Positions 52,332 through 62,202 are shown, counted from the stretch's first letter. The stretch: DNA of 64,000 nt from Gemmobacter aquarius (GCF_003060865.1 NZ_CP028918.1:1972001-2036000); one strand, 5' to 3'. The notes: generated by a model not told the origin, from the letters alone. Numbers and translations: made by a program.

Positions 52332-53758
52332 GCGCCCGCTCCGACGAGGGCTTTCACCTCGCAAAAATCATGGATGCCCCAATCGGCATATTCGCGGCCA
52401 TTGCCCGATTGCTTGTAGCCGCCAAAGGGCGCGAAAGTGTCCCATGCGGGATAGTTCAGGCTGACCTGCCCCGCCCGAAGCCGCCGCCCTACGGCTACCG
52501 CTTCGGACCGCTCGCCCTGCACATAGGCAGCAAGGCCGTAGACCGTATCATTCGCCATCTCGACTGCCTGATCGACGCTATCGTAGCCGATCACCGCCAG
52601 AACCGGGCCAAATATTTCCTCGCGTGCGATGGTCATATCATTGGTCACGTGGCCAAAGATGGTGGGGCGCACGAACCAGCCGCGGTTCACGCCGACCGGT
52701 CGGCCCATGCCGCCCGTCACCAGCGTCGCCCCTTCGTCGATGCCCTTCTGGATCAGGCCCTGCACCTTGTCGAATTGCAGTTTGCTGATCAGCGGCCCCA
52801 TGGTCACCGCCGGATCGTTCGGATCGCCGACCACCACCTTTTCGGCAGCCTCTTTCGCCACCGCCAGCGCCTCGTCCATCCGAGCGATTGGAACGAACAT
52901 GCGGGTCGGCGCGTCACAGCTTTGCCCCGTATTACCAAAGCAGCCTTCGACACCACCCGAAACGGCAGCGGCAAGGTCAGCAGACGGCAGGACGATATTG
53001 GCCGACTTTCCACCCAACTCCTGCGCCACGCGCTTTACGGTCGGCGCGGCGGCCTGCGCCACCTGTACGCCTGCGCGGGTCGATCCGGTAAAGCTGACCA
53101 TATCCACCTCGGGGTGGCTGGAAAGGCGCGCGCCGACCTCTGGCCCCGTGCCGTTTACCATGTTGAACACACCCGCAGGCACGCCCGCCGCATGGCAGAC
53201 CTCGGCGAACAATATGCCCGACAGGGGCGCGATTTCCGAAGGTTTCAGCACCATGGTGCAGCCTGCCGCGATGGCGGGGCCGACCTTGCAGGCGATCTGG
53301 TTCATCGGCCAATTCCAAGGCGTGATCAGCGCGCAAACCCCGATGCCCTCGCGGATCAGCAGGGTGTCGCCGCGCTTTTCCTCCCAATGGAATTCTTTCG
53401 CCGCCTTGATCGTGCTTTCCAGATGCACCTGCCCTGCCCAGGCCTGTGCATCTTTGGCCCAAGCCATCGGGGCACCCATCTCGGTGCTCATCGCTTGCGC
53501 GAAATCATCGTAGCGGGCGTTGTATTCGGCAAGGATGCGCTCCAGCAGCGCGATCCGGTCATCGGCGGACCAGACGGTGAACGCATCGAACGCCGCCCGC
53601 GCCGCCGCAATGGCACGGTCGGCATCGGCCACGCTGCCAAGCGCAACCTGACCCACGATCTCCTCGGTCGCGGGATTCTCGACCCCCATCGTGCCGCCGC
53701 CCAGCGGGGCGACCCATTCGCCGTTGATATAGAACTTTGAAAGGTTCGCGTAAGTCAT
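52328..53758 (-). CDS. Aldehyde dehydrogenase family protein
   Basis: NAD(P)-dependent ALDH of 476 residues. Catalytic cysteine in FGNTGQSCDAPTRMF, general base glutamate in AQELGGKSANIV, cofactor-site FTGSTRAGVQVAQAAA and substrate-channel ITPWNWPMNQIACKVGPAIAAGCTMVLKPS. TGAGGAAAGA stands before ATG 53758. It sits between the MttB-type gene and the hydroxyacid dehydrogenase. It could oxidise formaldehyde-derived or substrate-derived aldehydes, or an amino-aldehyde left after demethylation; betaine-aldehyde-like specificity is a guess. Confidence 0.93.
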   Translation of the reverse strand: MTYANLSKFYINGEWVAPLGGGTMGVENPATEEIVGQVALGSVADADRAIAAARAAFDAFTVWSADDRIALLERILAEYNARYDDFAQAMSTEMGAPMAWAKDAQAWAGQVHLESTIKAAKEFHWEEKRGDTLLIREGIGVCALITPWNWPMNQIACKVGPAIAAGCTMVLKPSEIAPLSGILFAEVCHAAGVPAGVFNMVNGTGPEVGARLSSHPEVDMVSFTGSTRAGVQVAQAAAPTVKRVAQELGGKSANIVLPSADLAAAVSGGVEGCFGNTGQSCDAPTRMFVPIARMDEALAVAKEAAEKVVVGDPNDPAVTMGPLISKLQFDKVQGLIQKGIDEGATLVTGGMGRPVGVNRGWFVRPTIFGHVTNDMTIAREEIFGPVLAVIGYDSVDQAVEMANDTVYGLAAYVQGERSEAVAVGRRLRAGQVSLNYPAWDTFAPFGGYKQSGNGREYADWGIHDFCEVKALVGAGA

Positions 53759-53765
53759 TCTTTCC

Positions 53766-55337
53766 TCACCGGAAATGGATTTTATACTTGGCGCGGATCG
53801 CGGCATCGATCTCAGGCTCGACGCGGCACCCGGCCTTGGCCAGAATCGCATTCTTGCGCGCGATCGCAGTGTCGAGCAACAGCGGCTTTCCGGCCTCGTT
53901 CCATTCCTTCGGGCTCATGCGGTTGCCGCAGACCGGATAGATATATTCGGTCTGCATCAGCGACAGGGTCTGCTCCGACCCGAGGTAATGGCCCGGCCCG
54001 CCAAGGCAAACCTGCTTCATCGCCTCGATGCTGGTGCTGTCGGGCGTCACGTCGATCCCCCGCACCAGACGCATCGCCTGACCCAGCAGGTCATCGCCCA
54101 GCACAAGCGATTCAAGACAGAACCCCAGAAGCGAGGCATGCATCCCCACCGCTTCGTAGCACATGTTCAACCCCGACAGGCCCGCCAGCGCGTTGGTGAT
54201 GCCCTGCTCCCATCCGGCCTGCATATCGGGCAGCTTGCTGTCGGAAATGCCCGAAGCCGCCCCGCCCGGCAGGTCGTAGAACCGGTGCATCTGCGCGCAG
54301 CCCGCCGTCAGCAGCGCCTGCTCGGCACTGCCGCCCGACATGGCGCCTGTCCGCAGGTCCGATACAAAGGGCCATGTGCCGAATATGCAAGGCGCACCCT
54401 TGGTGATGGCATTGGCATAGACCACCCCCGCCAGACATTCCGCCATTGCCTGCACGATGGTCAGCGCGATCGGCGCAGGGCTGGTCGCCCCCGCCTGTCC
54501 CGCGCTCAGCAGCAGCATCGGCATCCCGCGCCGGATGCAGGCCTCCATCGTGATGCAGCTTTCTTCCGCGAACTTCATCGGCGGGACGACAAAGCAGTTG
54601 GAATTGCTGACAAAGGGCCGCTCGCGCCATTTGTCCTCGCCGCCCGCCACCATGTAGAGCATGTCGAAGATCGCATCCACATGGCTCGGGTCGCTGATGC
54701 TGGTGCCCACGTGTTTCGTGGTCCCCGCCAGACAGCCGTAAAGCGTGTTCAGGTCCATGTCGCGGTTGTCGACCACATCGCGGCACACCATGGTGCGCTG
54801 GTAAAAGTGGATGTTGTCGAGGTTGTCGACCAGCCGCGCCGCATCATACAGGTCCTGCGCCGTCGACTCGCGATAGTCCAACGTCACCGGATCGACGATA
54901 TGCACCGCCGCCCCCGCCGTGCCGAAGTGCACGTTGGTGCCGGTCAGGTGCAGATCATGGCGGTCCTCGCGTCCGTGCAGCGTGATCCCGCGCGCGGCCA
55001 CGGCCAGCATATCCTCGACCAGCGCCCGCGGAAAGCGCAGCCGCCCGTCATCGCCCTGTATCGCCCCCGCAGCGGTCATGATCTCGACCCCCGATGGCGG
55101 GGCCTGGCTCAGCCCGATCACCTCCAGCGCCTCCAAAGCACTCTCGTGAATTTTCGCCATGCCGGCATCCGTCAGCGGGCGGTACTGCCCCCCCGACATG
55201 CCGCCGCGCACGGGACGCAGGTTTTCAGCCAAGGGCGCAGACCGCAAAGCCACGCGATTGGCCCGCCCCCCCGCACGCCGCGACCGCGAGGGTTCGCAAG
55301 CCTCGCCCAATCCGTCCGTCTCGATCGCTTCGCTCAT
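53766..55337 (-). CDS. MttB-superfamily methyltransferase (no pyrrolysine codon)
   Basis: A 523-residue member of the trimethylamine methyltransferase superfamily: YRPLTDAGMAKIHESALEALEVIG, VHFGTAGAAVHIVDP, LAGTTKHVGTSISDP, AITKGAPCIFGTWPF. True MttB reads a UAG as pyrrolysine; this frame is continuous, so it is of the non-pyrrolysine type, whose studied members demethylate glycine betaine, proline betaine or carnitine onto a corrinoid protein. No corrinoid protein or corrinoid:THF methyltransferase is encoded nearby. Flanked by two FAD/GcvT demethylases and an ALDH. Confidence 0.92.
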   Translation of the reverse strand: MSEAIETDGLGEACEPSRSRRAGGRANRVALRSAPLAENLRPVRGGMSGGQYRPLTDAGMAKIHESALEALEVIGLSQAPPSGVEIMTAAGAIQGDDGRLRFPRALVEDMLAVAARGITLHGREDRHDLHLTGTNVHFGTAGAAVHIVDPVTLDYRESTAQDLYDAARLVDNLDNIHFYQRTMVCRDVVDNRDMDLNTLYGCLAGTTKHVGTSISDPSHVDAIFDMLYMVAGGEDKWRERPFVSNSNCFVVPPMKFAEESCITMEACIRRGMPMLLLSAGQAGATSPAPIALTIVQAMAECLAGVVYANAITKGAPCIFGTWPFVSDLRTGAMSGGSAEQALLTAGCAQMHRFYDLPGGAASGISDSKLPDMQAGWEQGITNALAGLSGLNMCYEAVGMHASLLGFCLESLVLGDDLLGQAMRLVRGIDVTPDSTSIEAMKQVCLGGPGHYLGSEQTLSLMQTEYIYPVCGNRMSPKEWNEAGKPLLLDTAIARKNAILAKAGCRVEPEIDAAIRAKYKIHFR

Positions 55338-55362
55338 TCCGACACCCTCATTTTCTGCCCGA

Positions 55363-55408
55363 AAATATCCTCGGGAGGGGTCCGGGGAGGGCAGACAGCC
55401 CTCTCCGG
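55363..55408 (+). repeat. AAATATCC/CGGGGG element, copy 8
   Basis: ATTTTCTGCCCG, then AAATATCCTCGGGAGGGG (55363-55380), then a GGAGGGCAGACAGCCCTCTCC hairpin region. It lies in the gap between the GcvT-type demethylase and MttB genes, within the operon. The reverse complement forms part of the MttB leader. Confidence 0.65.
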
Positions 55409-55430
55409 CCTTTCCCGCAGGACCGACGCA

Positions 55431-57902
55431 TCACATCTTCACCCGTTCCGATTTCGGATCATGCAGCGGCGCAAGCGAGGCCACCGCCTCGTGCCGCACG
55501 CCTGCAATCTCGATCTCGTAGCGGCTGGCCAGCACATCGGCCTCGGTCTCGCCACGGCAGGGCACATAGCCCAGCCCCACCGCGCCCCCGAGGAAATGGC
55601 CATAATTCCCGCTGGTCACCGGACCCACGATCTTGCCATCGCGGACCACGGCCTCGTTATGGAACATCAGCGGTTCGGGGTCTTTCAACAAGAACTGCAC
55701 CATCCGCCGCTCCAGCCCCGCCTCGGCCTTTGCCAGCACCGCATCGCGCCCGATGAAATCGCCCTTGCCGGTCTTGACCGCAAAGCCAAGCCCCGCTTCC
55801 AGCACATGGTCTTCGTCGGTGATGTCATGGCCGAAATGGCGATAGGCCTTTTCGATCCGGCAACTGTCCAGCGTGTGGATGCCACACAGCTTCAGCCCGT
55901 GATCCGCCCCCGCCGCCTCGACCGCCTCGAACACATGCGCGGCCTGATCAGCGGAAACGTAAAGCTCCCATCCCAGCTCGCCCACGTAAGTCACCCGATG
56001 CGCCCGCGCCAGCCCCATGCCCACCTCGATCTCGCGCGCGCTGCCAAAGGGGTGGCCCGCGTTCGAGAAATCGTTCGGCGAACAGCCCGCCAGCACATCC
56101 CGCGCCTTCGGCCCCATCAGGCACAGCACGGCTTCCGCCGCCGTCATATCGGTGATCACGGCAAAATCCTCACCCAGATGCCGCCGCAGCCACGCCAGAT
56201 CGCGCTGGAGTGTAGCCCCCGGCACGACCAGCAAAAAGGCGGTTTCGGAAAGCCGCGTCACGGTCAGATCGCTCTCGATCCCGCCGTTGCGGTTAAGCAT
56301 CTGGGTATAGACGATCCGCCCGACACCGACGTCGATCTGGTTGGCGCAAACGCGGTTCAGAAACGCGCAGGCATCCCGCCCCTCGACCCGTATCTTGCCG
56401 AATGACGACATGTCGAACAGCCCGACCCCGTTTCTGACCGCCAGATGCTCGGCCCGCTGGTTGCCGAACCAGTTCTGCCGCTTCCAGCTATAGCGGTATT
56501 GCCGTTCCTGCCCCGCATCGGCAAACCAGTTCGCCCGCTCCCATCCAGCCACCTCGCCGAACACAGCGCCGCGCGCCATGAGGTGTTCGTGCAGCGGCGT
56601 GCGCCGCACTCCGCGGCTGGTCACCACCTGCCGATAGGGGAAATGGTCGGCGTAAAGCAGCCCCAGCGTCTCGGTTACCCGCTCTTTCAGATAGGCGCGG
56701 TTCTTCTGGAACGGCTGGGCGCGGCGGATATCCACCTCCCACAGATCGAACGGCGCCTCGCCTTCGGTAATCCAATGCGCCAGCGCCATCCCCGCCCCGC
56801 CCGACCCCGCGATCCCGACCGAGTTATAGCCGGCCGCCACCCAATAGCCGCCCACTTCCGGCGCCTCGCCCAGATAGTAGCGGTCGTCGGGGGTGAAACT
56901 CTCGGGACCGTTGAAGAAGGTATGGATGCCCGCCGACTGAAACAGCGGCATCCGGTTCATCGCGTGTTCTAGGATCGGCTGGAAATGGTCGAAATCCTCG
57001 GGCAGCGTATCGAAGCAGAATTCCTCGCGGATGCCGCCCATGCCCCATGGCTTGGCCTTTGGCTCGAATGCCCCCAGCATCATCTTGCCCGCATCCTGCT
57101 TGTAATAGGCGCATTCGTCGGGCACCCGCAGGACCGGAAGGTTGGGGTCCAGCCCCGCGACAGGTTCGGTCACCAGATAAAAATGCTCGCAAGCATGCAG
57201 CGGCAGCGTCACGCCATTCTGCGCCGCGAGGTCACGCCCCCACATGCCGCCGCAGTTGATCACCACATCGGCGGCGATATGGCCCGGCCCGGCCTCGGTG
57301 ACGTAATCCACCCCCGTCACCCGCCGCCCCGTTCCCGAAGCGGCCTCGGTCACCCGCGTGACCTTGACGCCCTCGAAAATCTTGGCCCCGCGCATCCGCG
57401 CGCCCTTTGCCAGCGCCATGGCGATGTTGGCAGGGTCGCATTGCCCGTCAAGCGGCAGCGCCACCGCGCCCACCACATCCGACACGTTCAGATGCGGATA
57501 GCGCGCCTTCACCTCGGCTGGCGAAATCTCGTGTACATCCACATCGAAGATCCGCGCCACCGTTGCCTGCCGCAGCAATTCCTCGTGCCGTTCGCCCGTC
57601 AGCGCGACCGAGATGCTGCCCACCTGCTTCATCCCCGTGGCCACGCCCGTCTCGGCCTCGAGCTTCACATACAGATCGGCCGAATACTTCGCCAGCCGCG
57701 TCATGTTGGCCGACCCGCGCAACTGCCCGATCAGCCCCGCCGCATGCCATGTCGTGCCGCTGGTCAACTGCTTGCGCTCGAGCAGCACGATGTCCGTCCA
57801 TCCCGCCTTGGCAAGATGATAGGCGACCGAGCACCCCGACACCCCGCCCCCGATGATGACCGCCCGCGCCCGCTCTGGAACCTGAACCACGCCCGTCTCC
57901 AT
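55431..57902 (-). CDS. FAD/GcvT demethylase, dimethylglycine/sarcosine dehydrogenase type
   Basis: An 823-residue protein with an N-terminal FAD oxidoreductase half (VIIGGGVSGCSVAYHLAKAG at about 15-35; HAAGLIGQLRGSANMTRL covers the usual covalent-FAD histidine region; about 10-420) and a C-terminal GcvT tetrahydrofolate-binding half (about 430-815, MSSFGKIRVEGRDACAFLN, YVGELGWELYVS). Such enzymes oxidatively demethylate dimethylglycine, sarcosine or related N-methyl amines and pass the methyl carbon to THF. It is a paralogue of the next upstream gene. Its ATG directly abuts an AAATATCC element, which supplies its 5' leader. Confidence 0.93.
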   Translation of the reverse strand: METGVVQVPERARAVIIGGGVSGCSVAYHLAKAGWTDIVLLERKQLTSGTTWHAAGLIGQLRGSANMTRLAKYSADLYVKLEAETGVATGMKQVGSISVALTGERHEELLRQATVARIFDVDVHEISPAEVKARYPHLNVSDVVGAVALPLDGQCDPANIAMALAKGARMRGAKIFEGVKVTRVTEAASGTGRRVTGVDYVTEAGPGHIAADVVINCGGMWGRDLAAQNGVTLPLHACEHFYLVTEPVAGLDPNLPVLRVPDECAYYKQDAGKMMLGAFEPKAKPWGMGGIREEFCFDTLPEDFDHFQPILEHAMNRMPLFQSAGIHTFFNGPESFTPDDRYYLGEAPEVGGYWVAAGYNSVGIAGSGGAGMALAHWITEGEAPFDLWEVDIRRAQPFQKNRAYLKERVTETLGLLYADHFPYRQVVTSRGVRRTPLHEHLMARGAVFGEVAGWERANWFADAGQERQYRYSWKRQNWFGNQRAEHLAVRNGVGLFDMSSFGKIRVEGRDACAFLNRVCANQIDVGVGRIVYTQMLNRNGGIESDLTVTRLSETAFLLVVPGATLQRDLAWLRRHLGEDFAVITDMTAAEAVLCLMGPKARDVLAGCSPNDFSNAGHPFGSAREIEVGMGLARAHRVTYVGELGWELYVSADQAAHVFEAVEAAGADHGLKLCGIHTLDSCRIEKAYRHFGHDITDEDHVLEAGLGFAVKTGKGDFIGRDAVLAKAEAGLERRMVQFLLKDPEPLMFHNEAVVRDGKIVGPVTSGNYGHFLGGAVGLGYVPCRGETEADVLASRYEIEIAGVRHEAVASLAPLHDPKSERVKM

Positions 57903-57904
57903 TT

Positions 57905-57946
57905 TCTGTCTTCAAATATCCCGGGGGTGCGGGGGCTGGCCCCCGC
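57905..57946 (+). repeat. AAATATCC/CGGGGG element, copy 9
   Basis: TTCTGTCTTC, then AAATATCCCGGGGG (57914-57927), T, hairpin GCGGGGG CTGG CCCCCGC (57929-57946). The hairpin is base-for-base the same as the one at 19142-19159. It lies in the 56-bp gap between the two demethylase genes and touches the start codon of the downstream one. Confidence 0.72.
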
Positions 57947-57958
57947 TCCCGCTGCCTG

Positions 57959-60402
57959 TCACGCGCGCAACCGCTCGTTCTTGCCATCCCACAGCGGCGC
58001 GTCTTCCTGCACCACCGCCCGATAGCGCGTGCCGAAGATTTCCACCTCGACGCCCATACCTGCCACGTTCAGGTCGGCCCGGAGCATCCCCAAGGCGATG
58101 ACCTTGCCCGTGCGATGCCCGAAATAGCCGCTGGTGGTTTCCCCCACGACCTGACCGTCATGCCAGATCGTCGACATATAGGGCGGGTCGCAGTCGCCCG
58201 CCTCGACCACCAAGGTCGCAAAACGTTTCGTGACCCCTGCCTGTTTCTCGGCGGCAAGCGCCGCCTTGCCCACGAAGTCGGGCTTGGCCCAATCGACAAA
58301 GCGTTCCAGCCCGCCCTGCAACACCGTGTAATCGGTGGAAAGATCACCCTTCCACGCGCGATACCCCTTTTCGACCCGCAAACTGTTCAGCGCGAACATG
58401 CCAAAGGGCCGCAGACCCAAGGGCTTTCCCGCCACCATCACCGCGTCGAAGACGACCGCCGTATCGGCCACGCGGGAATGGATTTCCCAGCCCAGTTCAC
58501 CGGCAAAGGATACACGCATCAGCATCACCCCGGCCCCGCGATCGTCGCGGTCTGCCACGTCAGCCAGGGCTTGCCCAGATCGGCCACCGCCCCCGCCGCC
58601 GCCAACACCTCGCGCGCTTTCGGTCCTGTCAGGATTTGCGTCGACCAGCCCTCGGTTTCATCCACCAGCGCCAGATGCGCGGGCAGCGACCGCAGCAGCC
58701 ATTCGCGGTCATGCGCCTGCGCGGTCGCCGCCGTGATCAGCAACACCTCGTCCTCGGCCATGCGGGCCACCGACATCTCGGTGACGATCCGCCCCTTGTC
58801 ATCGGCGAAATAGGCCAGACCCAGCCGCCCGACATTCGGCACCTTTCCGGTGATCTGCGCGGCCAGCCACTCGGCCGCGCCCGCCCCCGTCACCCGAAAC
58901 CGCGAAAATCCGGGCAGGTCGAGGATGCCGCAGGCATCGCGCACGGCCAGACATTCCTCGCGCACCGCGCCGAACCACGGCCCCTCGCGGTCCCATGTGC
59001 GCTGCGCGGCCTCGGACGTGTCATCGCCTTCCCGCGCATACCACAGCGCCCGTTCCCAACCGTTATAGGGGCCGAACTGTGCCCCCATCGCGGCCACGCG
59101 ATCATGCACCGCCGACAGCTTCTTGCCCCGACCGACCGGCCAAGCGTGATGCGGGAAATGGATGGCATATTCGTGGCCGTAAACCTCCATCCCCTTTTCG
59201 ACGCAATACTGACGATCCTCGAACCCCGTAAAGCGGCGCGGATCGCAAGACCACATGTCCCATTCGGTCGCCCCTTGCGTCACCCATTCGGCCAGCACCT
59301 TGCCCGCGCCGCCCGCCTGACAGATGCCAAAGGTGAACACGCAAGCCTCGAACGCATTGGGCACCCCCGGCATCGGCCCGATCAGCGGGTTGCCATCGGG
59401 CGTATAGGGGATCGGCCCGTTGATCACCTTGGTCAGGTTCGCCTTGGCGAGCAGCGGCACGCGCTCCATCGCGTCGTTGATGTGCCATTCCAGCCGCTCC
59501 AGATCGTCGGGGAACAGCTGGAAGCTGAAATCTTCCGGCATCGGATCGTCGGGCGTGGCCCAATGCGCGCGGCAAGGGTTTTCGTAAGGCCCAAGGTTGA
59601 AGCCCATCTTTTCCTGCCGCAGGTAGTAGCTGCTGTCCACATCGCGCAAGAGCGGCAGCTTGTGGCCCGACTCCTTGGTCCATGCCTCCAACTCGGGGAT
59701 GGTGTCAAAGAGCATATACTGATGGCTCATCACCATCATCGGCAGGTCGCGCCCGAACCATTTGGCGACCTCGCCCGCATAATATCCGGCGGCGTTCACC
59801 ACGATCTCGCAGCGGATCTCGCCCTTGGGGGTGGAAACCACCCACTCATCCCCCTCGCGCCGCACACCTGTTGCGGGGCAGAAGCGTTCGATCCGCCCGC
59901 CCATCTGGCGCGCGCCCTTGGCCAGCGCCTGCGTCAGTTGCGCGGGGTCGATGTCGCCATCATAGGGATCATATAGCGCGCCCGTCAGGTCATGCGTTTC
60001 AAGGAACGGATACCGCGAGGCGATCTCGTCGGGCGACAGGATCGTCAGGTCCATCCCCTGATAGCGCCCCATGCCCACCACGCGCTGGAATTCCTGCAAG
60101 CGTTCCTTGCTATGGCCCAGCCGCACCGATCCGGTGACGTGGTAGTTCATCGGATAGTCGACCTCGTCGCCCAAGCCCCGATACAACTGCGCCGAATAGC
60201 GCTGCATGTTCATGATCGACCAGCTTGATGAAAATGTCGGCACGTTGCCCGCGGCATGCCATGTGCTGCCCGCCGTCAACTCGTTCTTTTCCAAAAGCAC
60301 GCAATCGGTCCATCCGGCCTTGCACAGATGGTAAAGCGACGATGCGCCCACGGCCCCGCCCCCGATGATCACCACGCGCGCCTGTGTCGGAAAATCAGCC
60401 AT
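57959..60402 (-). pseudogene. FAD/GcvT demethylase paralogue, split by a one-base frameshift
   Basis: Homologue of the gene at 55431-57902. The first frame (60402 to 58525, 625 residues) holds the FAD half (VVIIGGGAVGASSLYHLCKAG) and part of the GcvT half, ending LTWQTATIAGPG-stop. The second (to 57959) continues GVMLMRVSFAGELGWEIHS to the normal C-terminus. One extra base in the C run at 58534-58537 (plus strand) would restore ATIAGAGVMLMRV and give about 814 residues. Either a real null mutation or a sequencing indel. It is the first gene of the six-gene operon and is divergent from a LysR gene. Confidence 0.88.
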
Positions 60403-60499
60403 CTCGCACTCCCTTGCCGCCGCGTTTTCCGGCAGCCTTCGCGCGTCATCCTAGCCGCAGCGCAGGCCCGCTTTCAATTCGGCTCAGAGCGGGCTATTG

Positions 60500-60514
60500 A
60501 TCGGAAAACCCGAT
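60500..60514. promoter_or_regulatory. LysR-type T-N11-A box
   Basis: ATCGG-AAAAC-CCGAT, an inverted repeat with T (60501) and A (60513) exactly 11 bases apart, as in LysR-family recognition boxes. It lies 11 bp before the LysR start and about 100 bp upstream of the divergent demethylase operon, so it could serve both autorepression and activation. Confidence 0.6.
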
Positions 60515-60525
60515 TAGGCACGCCG

Positions 60526-61377
60526 ATGCAGATCGACCAGCTCGACACCTTTCTCGACCTTTGCGAAACCCGCAGCTTCAACCGCAGCGCAGAACGGCTG
60601 GGGGTCACGCAATCCACCGTCTCGGCCCGCGTGACGGCCCTGGAAGCGGCGCTCGGCGTAAAGCTCTTTACACGCTCGCGCGCGGGAACCGACCTGACCA
60701 CCGAAGGCACGCGGTTCGAATCCCACGCCCGAACCCTGCGCCACGAATGGCATCAGGCGCGGCGGCGGATTCAGGTGCCCGACCGCGCGGCACATCTGGT
60801 GCGGCTCGGCATCCAGAACGACCTTGCCGCCCAGCATATCGGCGAATGGATGGCCGATTTCCGCCGCGCCCTGCCCGACACGGCGTTCTACATCGAACCC
60901 GATTATTCCAACCAGATGTGCGCCGATGTGCTGACCGGCACGCTCGACTTTGCCGTGATGTATGCGCCCAAGCCCCACCCCGACCTGCATTTCGAAACTT
61001 TGGGCGAGGTGACCTATCGCATGGTCAGTTCCGACACCGACCGCCGCGCCGGGGTGAACCCCGAAACCTTCATCTTCGCCCATTTCTCTCCCGCCTTCGA
61101 GGCGATGCACCGCGACCTCACGCCCGAACTCGCAGGCAGCCCGATCTCGGTCGGCCAAAGCGCCACCGTCGCCTCGCTTCTGGCTGCGATGGGCGGGGCG
61201 GGCTATGTGCTGGAACGCACGGCGGCACAGATGATCGCCACCACCCGTTTCAGCGAAGTGACCGATGCGCCGGTGCTGCGCCAGCCGGTCTATGCCGCCA
61301 TTCACCTGCGCCAGCGCACCAGCCCGATGCACCGCCGCCTGCACCGCATCGTCGAACGCCGCCTGTCGGGGCGCTGA
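60526..61377 (+). CDS. LysR-family transcriptional regulator
   Basis: A 283-residue regulator: winged helix-turn-helix at 1-60 (TFLDLCETRSFNRSAERLGVTQSTVSARVTALE) and a periplasmic-binding-protein-like effector domain (about 90-280). ATG 60526 was chosen because the frame upstream overlaps the divergent gene. It is divergent from the six-gene N-methyl-amine operon and presumably its activator, responding to a pathway substrate or intermediate. The stop lies in a 16-bp tandem repeat. Confidence 0.93.
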   Translation: MQIDQLDTFLDLCETRSFNRSAERLGVTQSTVSARVTALEAALGVKLFTRSRAGTDLTTEGTRFESHARTLRHEWHQARRRIQVPDRAAHLVRLGIQNDLAAQHIGEWMADFRRALPDTAFYIEPDYSNQMCADVLTGTLDFAVMYAPKPHPDLHFETLGEVTYRMVSSDTDRRAGVNPETFIFAHFSPAFEAMHRDLTPELAGSPISVGQSATVASLLAAMGGAGYVLERTAAQMIATTRFSEVTDAPVLRQPVYAAIHLRQRTSPMHRRLHRIVERRLSGR

Positions 61378-61414
61378 ACGGGCGGGGCGCTGAACGGGCG
61401 GGGGGCTGAACGGG
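61367..61414. repeat. 16-bp tandem repeat at the lysR 3' end
   Basis: CGGGGCGCTGAACGGG twice, then CGGGGGGCTGAACGGG. The first unit contains the LysR TGA stop, and each later unit repeats that TGA, so expansion does not change the protein. Confidence 0.85.
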
Positions 61415-61474
61415 CGGGGGCACGTCCCCCCCTGCGACGGTCCCGCGTGACAAGACGCAGCAAGACCACCGCCT

Positions 61475-61497
61475 CCCTCCCCCTCTGTGGGGGAGGG
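61475..61497. terminator. Hairpin between convergent lysR and hutC
   Basis: CCCTCCCCC (61475-61483), loop TCTGT, GGGGGAGGG (61489-61497). A 9-bp perfect GC stem without a T-run; probably a shared 3'-end barrier for both genes. Confidence 0.6.
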
Positions 61498-61519
61498 TCG
61501 GGGTGGGGGGCGCGACCGG

Positions 61520-62202
61520 TCAAACCAGCGTGTGCAAACGGTAGCCCGGCGCATGGACAAGGCGCACGAAGGTGATAGCCCCCTGCGCCGAAAAGGTCGT
61601 GCGCTCGGTAACGAACAGCGCTGCCCCCGGCGCAACCCCCAGCACCTCGGCGCACCTCGCATCGGCGGCTTCGGCGGAAAAGGCAATGTCGCCCGTGGCA
61701 TAGGCAACATGCGTCACCAGCCATTCATTCGCGCTTACGCCTGAAAAATCGGGCGGCGGGTCAGGCAAGACCGCAGGTTCCAGCCAGCGCGTCTCATGCG
61801 CGTAGGGCTTGCCGTTCGCCAGATGCAACGTCTCGAGATAGAGCTTCGCGAGGCCCGGCCCCCAGCCAAGCTGGCTTGCCACCGGCACGGGCGGCACCGC
61901 GTCGGCCATGGCGAGCAGCCGGAAGGAATGGCGCTGCCCCCGCGCCTCGACCTCTTGGCGGATCACCGGAATTTCCAGCGTCGCCCGCCGTACCGGCAAC
62001 AGCGCCACCCGCGTGCCCGCCTTGCGCCGCCGCTCCAAGAGCCCCGCTTCGGCCAGATCGCGCAGCGCGCGGTTGACAGTAGCCCGCGCCACGCCGAATT
62101 CGACGGCCAGCGCCTCCTCGCCCGGGATCAGCGCGCCCGGCGCCCAATCGCGGGCGCGGATGCGGCGCAGCACCTCGGCCCTGACATCCTCCCACCCCGT
62201 CA

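Noticed and set aside
53766..55337. Possible pyrrolysine (in-frame UAG) in the MttB-type gene
   Set aside because: The frame is open for the full family length without an internal stop, so this is the non-pyrrolysine branch.
57959..58558. Independent short GcvT-like gene starting at GTG 58558
   Set aside because: It lacks the first part of the GcvT domain, begins inside the upstream frame and continues its homology exactly; it is the tail of the frameshifted demethylase.
60713..60723. GGTTCGAATCC, a tRNA T-loop-like sequence
   Set aside because: It lies inside the lysR coding region, and no acceptor, D- or anticodon stem could be placed around it.
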